Under the pieces are notes generated by a model. The model was given only the letters and a program-made list of their open reading frames with translations, did no database searches and was not told the origin of the DNA. From the NCBI GenBank assembly GCA_013420905.1, contig JAAXNY010000006.1:496001-560000 (forward strand): 64,000 nt of DNA. Direction: 5' to 3'. The translations under genes were made by a program, and so were the position numbers. Source of the DNA: Collybia mongolica (Eukaryota > Basidiomycota > Agaricomycetes > Agaricales > Clitocybaceae). This document shows, one piece after another, positions 37,446-49,292 of this stretch; position 1 is the stretch's first letter, and each line of letters starts with the position of its first letter.

Positions 37446-40222
37446 ATGATGACTTCTGGTCCATACAAATTCCCCTACCCTCCAACAGTCTCTGAACAAA
37501 TGTCTACTGCAAACGCATCTGAATTCTCCTCTGTCGCTTACGATTATCTGATTTTAGGAGGAGGTGTTGGAGGGTTAACTCTCGCTGCTCGGTAGGCCGG
37601 GATAGTAATGAGTTGGGTTCAGTGCTGACCCACATACGTTTAGCCTCTCAGAGAACCCGAATGTAACCGTTGGCGTCCTTGAAGCCGGCCAGCATGTAAC
37701 TAACATGCCGGAAATAGATATTCCAGGTAACCCATAGTCTCCCATGTTTAGTTCTAGCCTGTTTGACATGCCCCTAGGCTACGTTGGCCGAGCTTTGGGG
37801 AATCCCGCCGTAGATTGGGCATTTTTCAGTGAACCCCAAAAAAACTTGGACGGCCGAAAGATCTTCCTTCCAAGGCATGATCTGATTCTAACGTATATTT
37901 TCCAATATTGACCCAAAATCTAGAGGAAAGGCCCTAGGTGGGACATCCGTCGTGAGTTACATGTCTATTTTTCTCGACGCATGCATGATTATTTATTGGA
38001 ATCAGCTCAACTTCATGGTGCTAACCCGGTAACGACTGTTGCCTTAAAACAGCCCCGACACTGCTAACATATTTGTCATTAGAGGGAACACGGAAGAATA
38101 TGACTCATTCCAAGATTTAGGCAACAAAGGATGGAATTGGGATACCCTCCTTCCTTATTTGAAAAAGGTGCGCCCCTCCAGACTAACATATAGATTTGCG
38201 ATGTTGAACAGAACATGCAAAGTCGGAGACATTTACGGCCCCCCCACAGGCCGTCGCCGACAAGTATCGGATTAAACCAGATGCCTCTCGTCATGGAACA
38301 ACCGGCCCAGTTCAAAAGACTTATCCCGTTTGGTATCCTGATCTCCATGATGAATTTATCGACACCATGGAAAGGTTGGGCATCAGAAACAACCCGGATC
38401 CTGTAAGACAAGAACTACGAGGCTTCAAGCCCGACCCACTCAGCTCACGTCCGTCTTATTTAGAACAGTGGGGATAACACCGGCGTGTACACAGCAACAA
38501 ACGCCATCGATCCGAAAACAGTTACACGATCTTCTGCCGTCACTGTCAGTTGTCAAATTTGGCTAGTCATGTCAATGACACTGACATTAATATCAGTCCT
38601 ACTATGAGCCCAACAAATCTAGGTCCAATTTGCACGTCCTCACGGGAGCTCATGTCACAAAAGTCATTCTTGATTCATCCGCGACACCGGTTGTCGCTAC
38701 TGGAGCCCAATTCCAGCATGAAGGGAAGGATTACATTGTGAACGCTAAGCGGGAGGTTATAGTATCAGCCGGTGAGTTTGACACTCTACCGTGGTCCAAA
38801 TCCTAAAATATATCGATGGAAGGTGCATTCCAGACACCTCAAATACTTGAGTTATCTGGGATCGGAAACCCCAAGATTTTAGAGAAATTCGGCATCGAGA
38901 CTGTGGTAGATCTTCCTTCCGTCGGAGAAAACCTACGTACGTTGTACAGTTGCTTCCACAGTCGAGTTTCAAGCTCATAATAACCGCAGAGGTCAGATGA
39001 TTATTAGAAATGTTCTATGGGAATGATGCCAAATTTAACCACAGGATCATTCATATGTCCCTATTATTCAAAAAGTCACGAATGACACCCTAACGTACGA
39101 GGTTCTGGCCGACCCCGCGATCGTTGAAGAACAAGCATCATTATAGTATGTGTTAATGTATTCATAGAAATTCTCTGGATCTGATCGAGCTTCAGTGCGA
39201 AGGAGAAGAAAGGAATGTTTAGCTCGGTCTATGCCGGTTATGCCATGCTTCCCGTGGACAAATTCATGAACAGGACAGTTCGGGAAAAATTATCCAAGAT
39301 TCTGTCCGATCGAGAGAGTCAGGCTACCAGCGCTAGTAAGCAATTCAGTCTCCAAAGAAAATGGTTCGACGACCCGAAACATGCTCAGGTGGAGTGAGTT
39401 ATCGTTCCATTCCTTCTGCTTACCTACCATTTCTGATCTAATGACGCAGAATTGTCCACTGCCCGTGTTGGATGCCTATTGGCAACCCAGGCGAAATCTC
39501 CCCCGAGCCCAACACACATTACAACACCCTCGTCGTTGCCTTGATGCACCCTCATTCTCGTGGCTCTGTGCATATCAATTCTTCTGATCCGACTAAACCG
39601 CCAGCAATAGACCCCAATTACTTCGCCGATCCCGGTGTGTACCCGATCTGTCAACGTCGCGCATCACACTCACACGTGACTTTCCAGTCGATTTGGAACT
39701 CATGGTGGAAGGTGTCAAGTTTGTGAGAAAGGCTCAAGTCACTGGGAAGCTTGGTAAGAATCATATTGAGTACGTCCAGCCCGCACCAGGGGTGAACGAT
39801 GATGCGATCAGACGATGGGTCAAGACGTACAGTGCGTATCTTGTTCGGGAGTGAATTCTATGTCGAAATATCTGATTGATATTATCTCAAAACCTTTCTC
39901 AACTAGTTCAGTACGTCCTTTTTCTCATAACCTGTGCTTCTGTGGTTAAGACATATTTTCACTTAGAACGTTATGGCACCCTCTGGGAACCGCAAGCATG
40001 CTTCCTAAAGCCGATGGTGGAGTAGTTGGGGATGATCTTATTGTCTATGGGACCAGTAACTTGAGAGTCGTGGATGCTTCGGCTCTTCCTCTCCAGTTTG
40101 CTACCCACATGCAAACGTATGCATATGGTCTCTTTCTCGGGAACAATGGCTTACGCTCCTCCAAACGCAGTACTGTTTACGCCCTTGCGGAAAAGGCGGC
40201 CGACATCATTAAAGGTGCCTAA
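37446..40222 (+). CDS. GMC oxidoreductase without signal peptide, with micro-exons
   Basis: A FAD enzyme of the alcohol-oxidase/dehydrogenase family. The start is ATG 37446 or 37501; no signal peptide is visible, so it is probably intracellular, unlike the GMC at 2521. Motifs: [19 protein letters not shown] (FAD loop), VGVLEAG, then [18 protein letters not shown] after a 49-nt GC-donor intron (37875-37923). Next come [13 protein letters not shown] joined to [77 protein letters not shown] (first catalytic His) and [18 protein letters not shown] (second His), with the stop at 40220-40222. Keeping frame requires a 2-nt exon at 38990-38991 and a 4-nt exon at 39907-39910. With these the whole frame is open, so the gene looks functional. 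It could oxidise an alcohol made by the neighbouring A-T-R or PKS, which is inference. Confidence 0.85.
37875..37923 (+). other. GC-AG intron in the GMC gene
   Basis: GCATGA to ATCTAG, 49 nt. Removal gives [12 protein letters not shown], the family motif. The only nearby GT donor would leave a 31-nt intron and an odd insert. Confidence 0.6.
38990..38991 (+). other. candidate 2-nt micro-exon (AG)
   Basis: The upstream exon ends after CTAC at 38936 and the next begins GATCAT at 39045. Direct joining breaks the frame. Two consecutive 53-nt introns, 38937-38989 (GTACGT to CCGCAG) and 38992-39044 (GTCAGA to CCACAG), leave AG between them and give GENL-Q-DHSYVP, as expected for this family. Confidence 0.65.
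39907..39910 (+). other. candidate 4-nt micro-exon (TTCA)
   Basis: TTCA lies between acceptor ACTAG and donor GTACGT. Including it reads [15 protein letters not shown]. Skipping it throws the catalytic His segment out of frame. Confidence 0.7.
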
Positions 40223-40752
40223 TTTATTCATTGCCAACGCATCGCGGCGAGACGGCGTACGAAGTATGCATACCAGAAAATTTTCCATTTTTATATTAGC
40301 AAACTCAATTGTGTATAGTTAATAACATATGTATAAACTGAGTGTAGAAAATATTGGCGTTGGTTCATGAACTCGACATAGGCCCTTGTGTCCATTCTAT
40401 CTCCACCCGCCCTCTACTACTTACGCATTCACGTGGAGGTTCAGCTACTTAACCTACATGTTATTATGACGTCGGATGCGTCCTGGGTTTACTATGCAGC
40501 GTTCCAGGTCATTCAACCGCCGCCGCCCTCACCACGCCCCACACTGGGTGCCTTCCAAATGCCACATAGTGATCGGGGCCACGGAAACGAGGACGTGGCA
40601 CAGTGTGCCAGATATGCAATGGCTGCCAAATTTATTCCGTCTGTTCTGATGATTAATACATGATCTATATCTACAATACAAGGATGGGAAAGACACCCCA
40701 TAATTCCCAACATAACTGCGACTGATTCACTTGGGACCGAAACTACCCAATT
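40223..40752. other. convergent 3' region, no gene
   Basis: AT-rich sequence between the convergent GMC and pseudokinase genes. It probably contains both 3' untranslated regions. Confidence 0.5.
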
Positions 40753-43700
40753 TTATACCATTGAAATGTGATCATTCTCCGCTCTCAACTGCAGGGGTGG
40801 GATTCCTAGTGAAGAGACCAAGCGTAGAGTGCTACCAGGACCACCATCCTTCTCATGAGTTACCTTGGCTTCGAATCCACCGTTTTCCATCAATACTGGA
40901 GGCATATAGTCGATCCCTTCCGGGGTGAGTGGTCCAACGTCCGTGGTCGGCGAGTTCGAAGCGGTGGAGAGCATGGGCGACTCGACCCCATGGCCAGCAG
41001 GAACCACAGCGGGCAACACAAGACTCCAGCTCGATCCTCCAAAGTCTTGCATGAACTTAGGGCTGCCGTCATCCTCATCCTGGTTGCGAGATGAAATCAA
41101 GCTCGGGGCGCGCCGCCTCTCGAGTTTAGGTTGTTTAGACTTGCTGTTCCCAAATCGTAATCCAAGTCTCAAACTAGGAATCCGTCCAAGGAACATCCCA
41201 TGGCAGCTCAGAGGGGTAGTTGAACAGATTGAAGCTTTGGACAGAGTTGCGACAGGCACGGTATAAGTGAAACCAATTCCACTTCCGATTTGTTTTATAT
41301 CCTGAGAGAAGTGGACAGTAGGTGACTTTGATGCCTCCTGGGAAAGAGATAGCCCGCTCAACGGCTTCCACTTTTTGCGTAATCTGTCCTGCAGCGAGAG
41401 GGTACTCAGAGTAGAAAAGCGTTTTTCCGGGTAGATAGACGAGCGGGCTTTGCGTAACTTGCGGGGTTGAACAACCATAGTGTCGGTATAATCCAGTGAC
41501 AGCGCAGAAGAGATAGAACGTCGTTCGGAGTCCAACTTTTCCCAGAAAAGCGCCATGCGGTTATGAGAATTGGCTTCCACGGTCTGAGTATCGGAAGGTA
41601 GATCGTTCAAAGTCAACACACTTTGCATTGCAGTTTCCACAGTGGGTTTCGAACCAGGTGGACCACTCGATGATTCTGGAAGGTCATCGAGGAGAGAAGA
41701 CACTCTAAAGATCGGCGGAAGAGCTTGAGGAACTTCCGAGTTGGGAGTGGCAGCTTCCGTTTTTCTGGATAAAGGAGACAATTTGGGTAGATCATTCGTG
41801 GATAACACTTTCCTAGGTTCCCGACTATTGAGCGGAGGTCCTAATTGCAACGCGTGGTAACCGCTTCTGAGATCCTGCATGCTAACGGACGAACTTTTGT
41901 TTAAGCTGGATTCAGAAAAGCACGGGACTGAATATTATTTAGAGAATTGGCCTTAGAATGATGAAAGAGAAACAAACCCTGAACATGCTTTGCTGCCACA
42001 CTATCCCAGTCACTAGGCCTAAATTAGTTGGCAGTTAATCACCCACTGAGTTGTACGTACATGTTCGCGAAAAAAGAATGTTTTCCCATCGCGTTGATGC
42101 TTAATCTTATAGCTGGGTTACGTTCTAGACACTTTGAGGGTATGTGGGGTCAGTTGGTGCAGAACGGTGTAGTCGTTATAACCACCTTGGTGATGAGATC
42201 CCGGGCCGGAGGCTCGAGCATGGCATGCAGAACGATAGGATCTCGAATAATTTTATGCTGCAAACTTGTCCGATCTTCACCACATACTTGAAACGGATTC
42301 TAGATACAGAAAAGTATCATCACTTTCACTTGTACCAGCATCACCTATGATTTGACTCACGGAATGAGAGAGCATGAAATGAAGCAAAAGTCCATACCCC
42401 CAGCAGTCCACAGTGAAGTCATGAGCCCACCCTAGGAGGATCTCTGGTGCCTGATATCCCTTCGCTTTAGATGGTACTTCGATTGCTCCTTGCACCTTCC
42501 CCGACTGTTCAACGAGTTTAGAGTATTCGAGCCCTGACAAAATAATATGACCTTCGGAATCAATCAAGACATTTTCGGGGTTTATGTTTCGATGCACAAT
42601 GCCAGTGGCATGCAATGCAGAGATAGCTTCCGCCTATGTACCAATCAGCGAGCAATCATATTATATCTATGGAAAGACCCACGATCTCGCACGCATAGAA
42701 CAGAACGTGTGCTGGTTTCAACGCACCATAACGAGCTAACTGACCCGAAAGGTTGTGTCTTGGGTAATATTCCTGTTGATCGGATGGGCGTGCGTATATT
42801 AGCAACGATTGGACATGAATCTTACCATGACCATATGGTAAATATCGTCACCCCGAAATGACCAGTATACCCGAGGAAGGAAGGGCGCATCCAACGTTCT
42901 AAGCATTCCAAGAATAGTGTGTTCGGAGGAGTCCTGCCAAGCATGGACATTGAAACTCTTGAGGACAAAGATCCTGCCAGTGTCGCGCTTCCTACAGAGA
43001 TGGGGAGTGGGTTCGAGCAACTCAAAGTCAGACATGGTGATCCTCTGGTCCGAGTCAGCACTCTACGCTGTAATATATGTATATCTTAGGCTTACCTGAG
43101 TATCACTATCGATGTCACTGCACAATTCCTCAGCTATAGTCGACAGCCTGCCTGGGAGTTTTGGCGACATAACCAAGATTTCCTAAACCCAGAGGCAGAT
43201 TAGGCGAACGCCCAAGAGAATATTGAAGGTAGACCGACATCGATGTCTCCATCGCCCCACTCCGAATTCAACTCTTTAGTGTTCGTGTAACACTTATGCG
43301 GACGGAAATGATCAGAAATATGGTGCAACACGGTTCTTCCCTTCCCTGAAGTACTTACTTCGATTGTATAGCTCTGATCAACATTTTCCAACGCAGGCGG
43401 ACGACCCACAGATTCATCTCGTATTAAATCGAAAAACAATTCCTGTGTTCATGGGTTAGTCTGGGATATCAAGGGTTTCGACGAGGTGAACACAACAAAC
43501 CGAGAAAGGCGAGGTATCAAGCGAGTCAATCTGAAGGCGAGGAGTAGTAAAAAGCCCATGACCAGGAGTTAGAGCGGGCGAATTCGAACAGAGCGTCGTT
43601 GACGGAGAGTATAACTGCCGCCCGACTATCATTGGACGCCTGTGCATCCGGTAATATAGAAACTTACCCCATCCAGGCCGTGATGCTCGCCTTGTATAGC

Positions 43701-44155
43701 ATTGGACATTTCTGAGACTACTGGTTTGTGGAACGGACCAAACGCGAGAGTAACTGTTGCGTCAAAAGAAAGCTGACGTTAAATCGTTGTCGATTCTGTT
43801 CCAAGTACTGGTCCGAGTTGGGCGGGTAAATCAACTTTGTGAAAAACAATTAATCAGTCATATAAAAGCATGGCGATATGCTCGATACTCACAAAATGGT
43901 ATTGGTATCGCAGTCTGAGGGATGGGCGTGTCGCAAGGAATGGAGTACCCCAAACCGCGGATGTGTCGCGTGTTACCAAATTTCAATCTCAGCCACGACG
44001 CCAGGGGCCAGTACATATCATCTCCCAGGGTTCATACCACTTTACATGATATCTATTGTCATTCCATAACTAGTTCTGCACGCATATGTAAACCATCGCG
44101 GGAAGCCAAACCGTAAAAAAAAAGGGACTCTTACATGTATCGTAAGTAGTACTCA
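40753..44155 (-). CDS. AGC-like pseudokinase with long flanking regions
   Basis: ATG 44155 opens MSTTYDT, joined in frame to YDMYWPLASWLRLKFG. An N-terminal region of about 200 residues (TLAFGPFHKPVVSEMSNAIQ; ELFFDLIRDESVGRPPALEN) precedes the kinase domain. The domain has FELLEPTPHL, IFVLKSFNVHAW (keeps the ATP-binding Lys), FLPRVYWSF, RYGALKPAHVLFYACEI and AEAISALHATGIV. The catalytic loop is HRNINPENVLI rather than HRD, and the metal-binding DFG is replaced by LSGLEYS. APEILLGWAHDFTVDCWGYG is conserved. Loss of the proton-acceptor Asp and of the Mg-binding Asp argues for a catalytically weak or inactive pseudokinase. A C-terminal exon of 375 codons (41880-40753) is Ser/Pro-rich and basic, with likely phosphorylation sites. 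Its partners are unknown. The structure is intact over many exons, so it is not obviously a pseudogene. Confidence 0.75.
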
Positions 44156-44359
44156 TGGTTGCATTTTGTGCACGCTAATTATGGCAGGCACTTTTCCTTT
44201 TCAGCTTCTTTCCCCGAACCGTAACGCACCAATTTATCATCAGGCGCTTCTCCTTGGGTCGCGCGACTTACGACGCGAAAAATCGACGTTTGGGATCAAA
44301 ACATGCGGTTTGACGCGTGTACTGTCTGATGGAACCAAACTCAAAGGAGGCATAAAGAT

Positions 44360-45480
44360 CCCGAAAGAAGTGGGGGCCTCTTCATCCTGAAAACGGTGAA
44401 ACCCAGGAATTTATCTTACGACCTCGGGCACATCGTGAAGCCGTCATTCGCGCTCAAAATGATTTCGAAGATATCGCCAACCTCCCTCCAAACCGAATCC
44501 AGTTTAAGACAGACAAAAATTTAGGACGTACTTCCAGTGCCTAGACGGAGGAATTAGAGGCAGCATGGCTTGCAGTTATAAAACACCTCGCAAGCGTTGA
44601 GATATTTTAACCAAACCCAACAAGATACGTCACCCGTCACCCTCCGCCAACCCGATATCCTACCTTCAGCCGTTCCCCCGCCGGCAATGATGGTAATCAG
44701 CGACTTCTACGGTCTGTTAGGTGAAAGTACGAAAGGGGGGTGAGACAAAAACTGCTGGACACAGGCCAGGCATCTTCCTACTCAACGACCTTCCTTTGCA
44801 AGTCAAAATCCTCTTGAAGCTCCCCACTTCCCGGGGCTTATCGCGACTGCCACTCGGTATCCCCATTCTCACACAAACTTCCCGGTGGACAAGAAAACTA
44901 CGAGGGCGACAGCTGAAACCCCTAATGTAGGCTGGTTGGCAAAGGTGTACGAATGACATTCTCTTCCTAGGTCGCATTCTTACGTGACGTGATTTCCCCC
45001 CATACTAGGTGATGATCTAGTATTTAGCGACAACAACTCCGTTCTATTTCCCATCTTATCGGGAGGAGAGCTTGCGAACTATATTCCCAACGTATTCAGG
45101 ACCTCCGGCTTCCACGAATGTATTTTCATGCTACACAATGATGAACCGTGAATGTCTCCATAACATAAAGCCGCAATTTTTTAAATCTCTCCCCCCGTGG
45201 GCAATAATCTCTATTTTCAAAGACCATCCCCATACGAGATTCTTTCTTTCCCATGATGACCTCGAACAGCGTGTACAACTCACCATCACCTCTAAGCCTC
45301 TTGACCAAATCCGCATCATCATGCTGTAAACTACTTTGGGACGCGGATATAAATCATTGGCAAGATGCTTTAAAGCGAGATGACCTGGGTCCTAAATATT
45401 GGACCGACAGGGTAGGGGTACCCGAGTGCGAAGAGCAGCTTCTCGACGACAAAGATCTGATTATATATTCCGGGCATTAA
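44360..45480 (+). pseudogene. decayed gene of unknown family
   Basis: Protein-like blocks occur in changing frames: HPENGETQEFILRPRAHREA (about 44380), LLNDLPLQVKILLKL (about 44785), VFSDNNSVLFPILSGGELAN (about 45020-45080), SHDDLEQRVQLTITSKPLDQ (about 45250) and WDADINHWQDALKRDDLGPK (about 45340-45400). Stops and frame shifts lie between them and do not coincide with clear introns. The order is consistent with one ancestral protein, or two. I do not recognise the family. The LNDLP segment could recall an F-box. Confidence 0.35.
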
Positions 45481-45817
45481 ATTGGGGTATGCTGAAGATG
45501 CTATGTTTTTGGTATCTATATTTACGTGCTCACCTATCTCGACATACTTTCAGCTCACAATCCTTAGTGTACTTACCCTATTTGTAGTGTATGATCACTT
45601 GCATGATTTGTTCAGGTGGTAAAGTCAAATTTCCTGGAACGGACCATAGTATTGCGCAAGTAGCATGGCGATGTTTCTAACGTGCATTGTACAGAATAAT
45701 ACGATCAATGGATATGGATTCCTTGACGCGCCCGCGCCGGTACAAATGATACACCGATTACACCTGAGGCAACGGTCCGTCATTGGAAATGTGCCACGAG
45801 GGTATGAACGACTCACT

Positions 45818-46529
45818 TTATTTAGTTTCAGCTAACACTTTCGCCGCTCCTTGTACTATAATCTCATGTTCAGTTTTGTGAACACTCTTCTCAAATGCTT
45901 CAAGTGAATCCCCCTTTTCTAACGGCACTTCCTTCACAACCAACGGCTCGCCACGATCGACGTCCTTAACCACCCGATGCACCATCACTCCCGCCCGCGT
46001 AATCTCACCTTTTTGGAACGCCTCGTGCGCTCTCTCAATGGCGTTGGCTCCATCAAACGCGCCTGGGAGTGCAGGATGCAAGTTGATTACAGGCACCACG
46101 CTCCGAGCCGGTTCACCCTCTTTCAAAGGCTTCCGCCCGTCCGTTAGCTCCAGGAATCCATCCCCAAGGATATGCATCCACCCCGCGAGGACAATCAGGT
46201 CGGGATTATCCTCCAATACAATTCGCGCGACCTCCGCGTCGTAGTCATCCCTAGTCTTTCCGGGATGCGACTTGAGGTAAGGTTGCAGAGCGAGATACGC
46301 TGTCGGGATTGGGGGGCTAGCTTGCGCCGCGCGCGTTAAGCCAAAAGCAGCCTTACGATTTGAGAAAACGCGGACAATGCGGGCGTTAGGTAGAGAAGGT
46401 GTGTTTTGAGCATCAATGAGCGCTTGCAAATTGCTGCCTGCAGGTCAAGTATTATTCTTCGAATCTCCGCTGTCCTCGAGGTGAAGTACCTGAGCCAGAG
46501 ATGAGGACGACGACTCTTTTTTCTGTCAT
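45818..46529 (-). CDS. ADE8: phosphoribosylglycinamide formyltransferase
   Basis: Transfers a formyl group from 10-formyltetrahydrofolate to GAR, the third step of purine synthesis, in the cytosol. ATG 46529 opens MTEKRVVVLISG. One intron (GTACTTC to CTGCAG) joins SGSG to SNLQALIDAQNT, the phosphate-binding loop. Catalytic Asn, His and Asp are in NLHPALPGAFDGANAIERA and VHRVVKDVDRGEPL. PDLIVLAGWMHILGDGFLE is also typical. The single-domain length of about 216 residues matches fungal Ade8; in animals this activity is part of the trifunctional GART. It ends at 45818 (KVLAETK). Nothing unusual. Confidence 0.96.
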
Positions 46530-47388
46530 TTGGGAAATGGAGGGAATGCTAATGGTACTCGAGTAGACCAGAGTGGACCAGAGTGCCAGTGGTACATCGA
46601 GTACTTATAACTTTGTACGAGCCTTACATCTAATCAAATCAGCAGGTAGATAATTAGGTAATCACATTCTAAACCTTTACCTGGAGCCAACGTTGACGTT
46701 GACTGGTGTTGGCTCCTGTAATATCACGAAGTTAACAGGCGAGGGACTGCATTATCGCTACAGAGCAGCGCCCAAGGGCGAGTAACAGGAATTACCGACG
46801 ATGAGAGACTAGACCCATATGCTTTTTTTTTTTGGAGAGTATGGGAGCGCTAGTTGGATTCGGGCATGATCATGAATTCAATCGGCCGCAGTAGACTCCG
46901 GGTAAGCATTGACATATACTAATGTGATCGCGGCGGTGGATATAATACATGAGATCTAACTTTGTCTGAATGGTAGGCTATTTTCGGCTCCGAAAGTTTT
47001 TTTTTTTTCTTTTCCAAAAAGTCGATTGACGATCTCAAAGGCAGGCTGAGTCAGCTGGAGCTTGGCGATGGAACAACGATCAACAAAAGTTTTGGCGTGA
47101 GGTCGAACTGCAACTCGACCGTAGTTTGCAAGTAGTTTGTTTCCGATATTCAAATATGGACCTATGAAATGATACGTATCTCTTTTTTCGAGCTACCTGT
47201 TTTCGACTGCAAGCCGATCTCTTATTTCGGGGACGGGATTTGCTGACTTTGATGATATCACGATCTTTCTTGGCCTCTCGCAATGTGGCAGCAGCGAGGC
47301 CAAGGCCAAGGAATCCTTCCATAAATTTATCAAAGGCTTGAAAATAACCCAAGCCTCCAAGGCCTCTCGATTGATATCCCTCATCACT
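46530..47388. other. intergenic between divergent ADE8 and methyltransferase genes
   Basis: Contains homopolymer T runs at about 46820 and 46998. Minus-strand open frames at 46956-47576 overlap the methyltransferase and lack recognisable motifs. It probably holds both promoters. Confidence 0.5.
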
Positions 47389-48385
47389 ATGCACACCCCA
47401 GAATCCCCCCAGTCCTCTTTCTCTGGCCTCTCAGGCTCTCCACCCAAGCTTGGCCCCAATACCATCGCACTTTTAGATTCATTTTTATCATCAAAGGCTG
47501 AGGAGGAAAGGCGTTTCAATGAGCTGGCCGAACGAGCCGCAGCGCGCGTCGCCGGCCTCGCTCTTGACGCAAACACCGATGAAGAGGCGGAGAAGCCGAT
47601 GATAAGTGTGGATGAATATCGTCTAGCATTCGGCGAAGATTGGCAACTGAGCCAATTTTGGTGAGTTCAGTATTAATGCGCGTCCCACTAGCCAAAATGA
47701 TGGGACGGACAATTGCATTTCATCATCGAAACACACTTACCACTTGCTTGTGTTATTTTTATCGCATAGGTACTCTACTGCTTTCGCTACTCGTTTGGCC
47801 CGATATGTGCGCTCTCTATGCGTCGTGTCATCGACGGTGGCCTTTATGTGCTGCCCAACGGCATTCGTTGCATTTCAACATACAAACCCCCTGAAGGGAG
47901 CAAGGCTTTTAGAATACGATCAGCGATTTGCTGTCCTCGCCCCCAAGAAATTCATCCCCTACGATTTGGATGAGCCAGATGATTTCCCAGAGGCACTGAG
48001 GGGCTCAGTAGATGTTGTTGTCGTTGATCCGCCATTTCTGAATGAAGTACGTCCTATATGTTCTTGCTTACTAAAACTGTCCGTTAAAAGGAATAAATTA
48101 CAGACGACGAACAAAAAGATCATCCAAACCATTCTGCAGATCCTCCATCCAACTCGTGGAAAGCTCCTTCTTTTATCGTCTCCGTCGATTGAAAATACTC
48201 TTCGCCGATTATATAACAAAGAACCTATCGGTCCTCTCCGCAGGACATCTCTGACCGTCGAACATGGTGAACTCGCCAATGATTTTGCGTGTTGGGGATC
48301 ATGGGAAGGAGCACAGGATATCGGGAAGGGTGATGAGGCAGAGCTAGAGGGATCGACTTTGAATATAGTTATCCCCACATCATGA
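47389..48385 (+). CDS. EFM5: EFM5-type eEF1A lysine methyltransferase
   Basis: A SAM-dependent methyltransferase of the N6AMT2/EEF1AKMT1 family that in yeast trimethylates a lysine of translation elongation factor eEF1A. ATG 47389 opens MHTPESPQSSF. Two introns (GTGAGT to GCATAG and GTACGT to TTACAG) join in frame. Motifs: LGPNTIALLDSFLSSKAEEE, EDWQLSQFW-YSTAFATRLA (the family's SQFWY signature), LLEYDQRFAVL (SAM-binding), and VDVVVVDPPFLNE (catalytic DPPF). The end, ELANDFACWGSW, is also typical. Total about 270 residues, close to family size. It is divergent from ADE8 and convergent with the Ras-like gene. Confidence 0.9.
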
Positions 48386-48441
48386 CCATCTTGCCACCCG
48401 TTTTAAGCTAGATATATACAGCTATACACAGTTTGAAATAT

Positions 48442-49292
48442 TTACATTAATATACATCCCTTGTCTCTTCCCTTGTATCTTTTGGGGTGAGCAGGAGCTT
48501 TAAGGGAGGATAAATTTTCCTCCCTCAGTATGCGAACAAGGTCAAAGAACACCTTCTGTACACTGTATCCTGTCTTTGCAGAAGCTTCGATGTAATTGCA
48601 CCCAAATTTTTCGGCAAGGTCCTTGCCTTCTTGTAGCGAAACTTCCCTCTCCCCGTATTTATCGGTCTTATTAGCGACAAGCACGAAATACGGCCGTTTC
48701 TTCTTGACTCGAAGCATTGATTGTCGAAATATTTCTAAGCGTTCGAAAGTAGCCCTTGACGCTACAGAATAGACTAGCGCAAACGCATGTCCTTCTCTTT
48801 GAGAGTGAAAAAGACCTCAGTGGAGATCAGAGGCAACATACATCGACATACCGAATCCATTGGTCCGTAAGCGCTTCATATTCACCTGCAAGCGAGCGTG
48901 AACTTAGGTTCGCAAGAAAGAGGGGAGCCATGAGCTCACGTTGCCCAGCTGTGTCGATAATCTCGAAGAAACAGCATTGGTTGTCTACGGGGGCTTTGTG
49001 CCTGTAGCAGTCTCCTATTGTAGGATCATAGGCCTGCGAAGGATTTTTAGGTCTTGTTAAAGTATTTCATCAAACTGATTTACCTCTAAACTGAGAGTTA
49101 GCCCTAGTCTTGGAACTTACGTCGTATAAAGTAAATCGACTTACCAACAAAGACACTCGTCGTGAACTTGTAGTTATGGATAGGTCAATAACTCAAACAG
49201 TTAGGAAATATTGAATAGCTTACCTGAAGCGCAAGGGCTGTCTTCCCGACTCCGCCATCACCCAGAAGGGCAATCTTCCACTGGTCGAACAT
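48442..49292 (-). CDS. Ras-family small GTPase
   Basis: ATG 49292 opens MFDQWKIALLGDGGVGKTAL (G1/P-loop). Mini-exon FTTSVFVG and then AYDPTIGDCYRH (effector and switch I) follow. FFEIIDTAGQ is switch II with the catalytic Gln, continued by GEYEALTDQWIR in its own exon. VLVANKTDKYGE is G4 and YIEASAKTG is G5. The protein ends CILM, a CAAX box, and should be prenylated and membrane-anchored. The effector differs from canonical Ras (YDPTIGDCYRH against YDPTIEDSYRK), so it may be a Ras-related signalling branch rather than Ras1 itself. About 215 residues. Confidence 0.92.

Noticed and set aside
47193..47576. 127-codon minus-strand frame with a mitochondrial-like start
   Set aside because: It overlaps the start of the EFM5-type gene, whose family signature and splice junctions are decisive.
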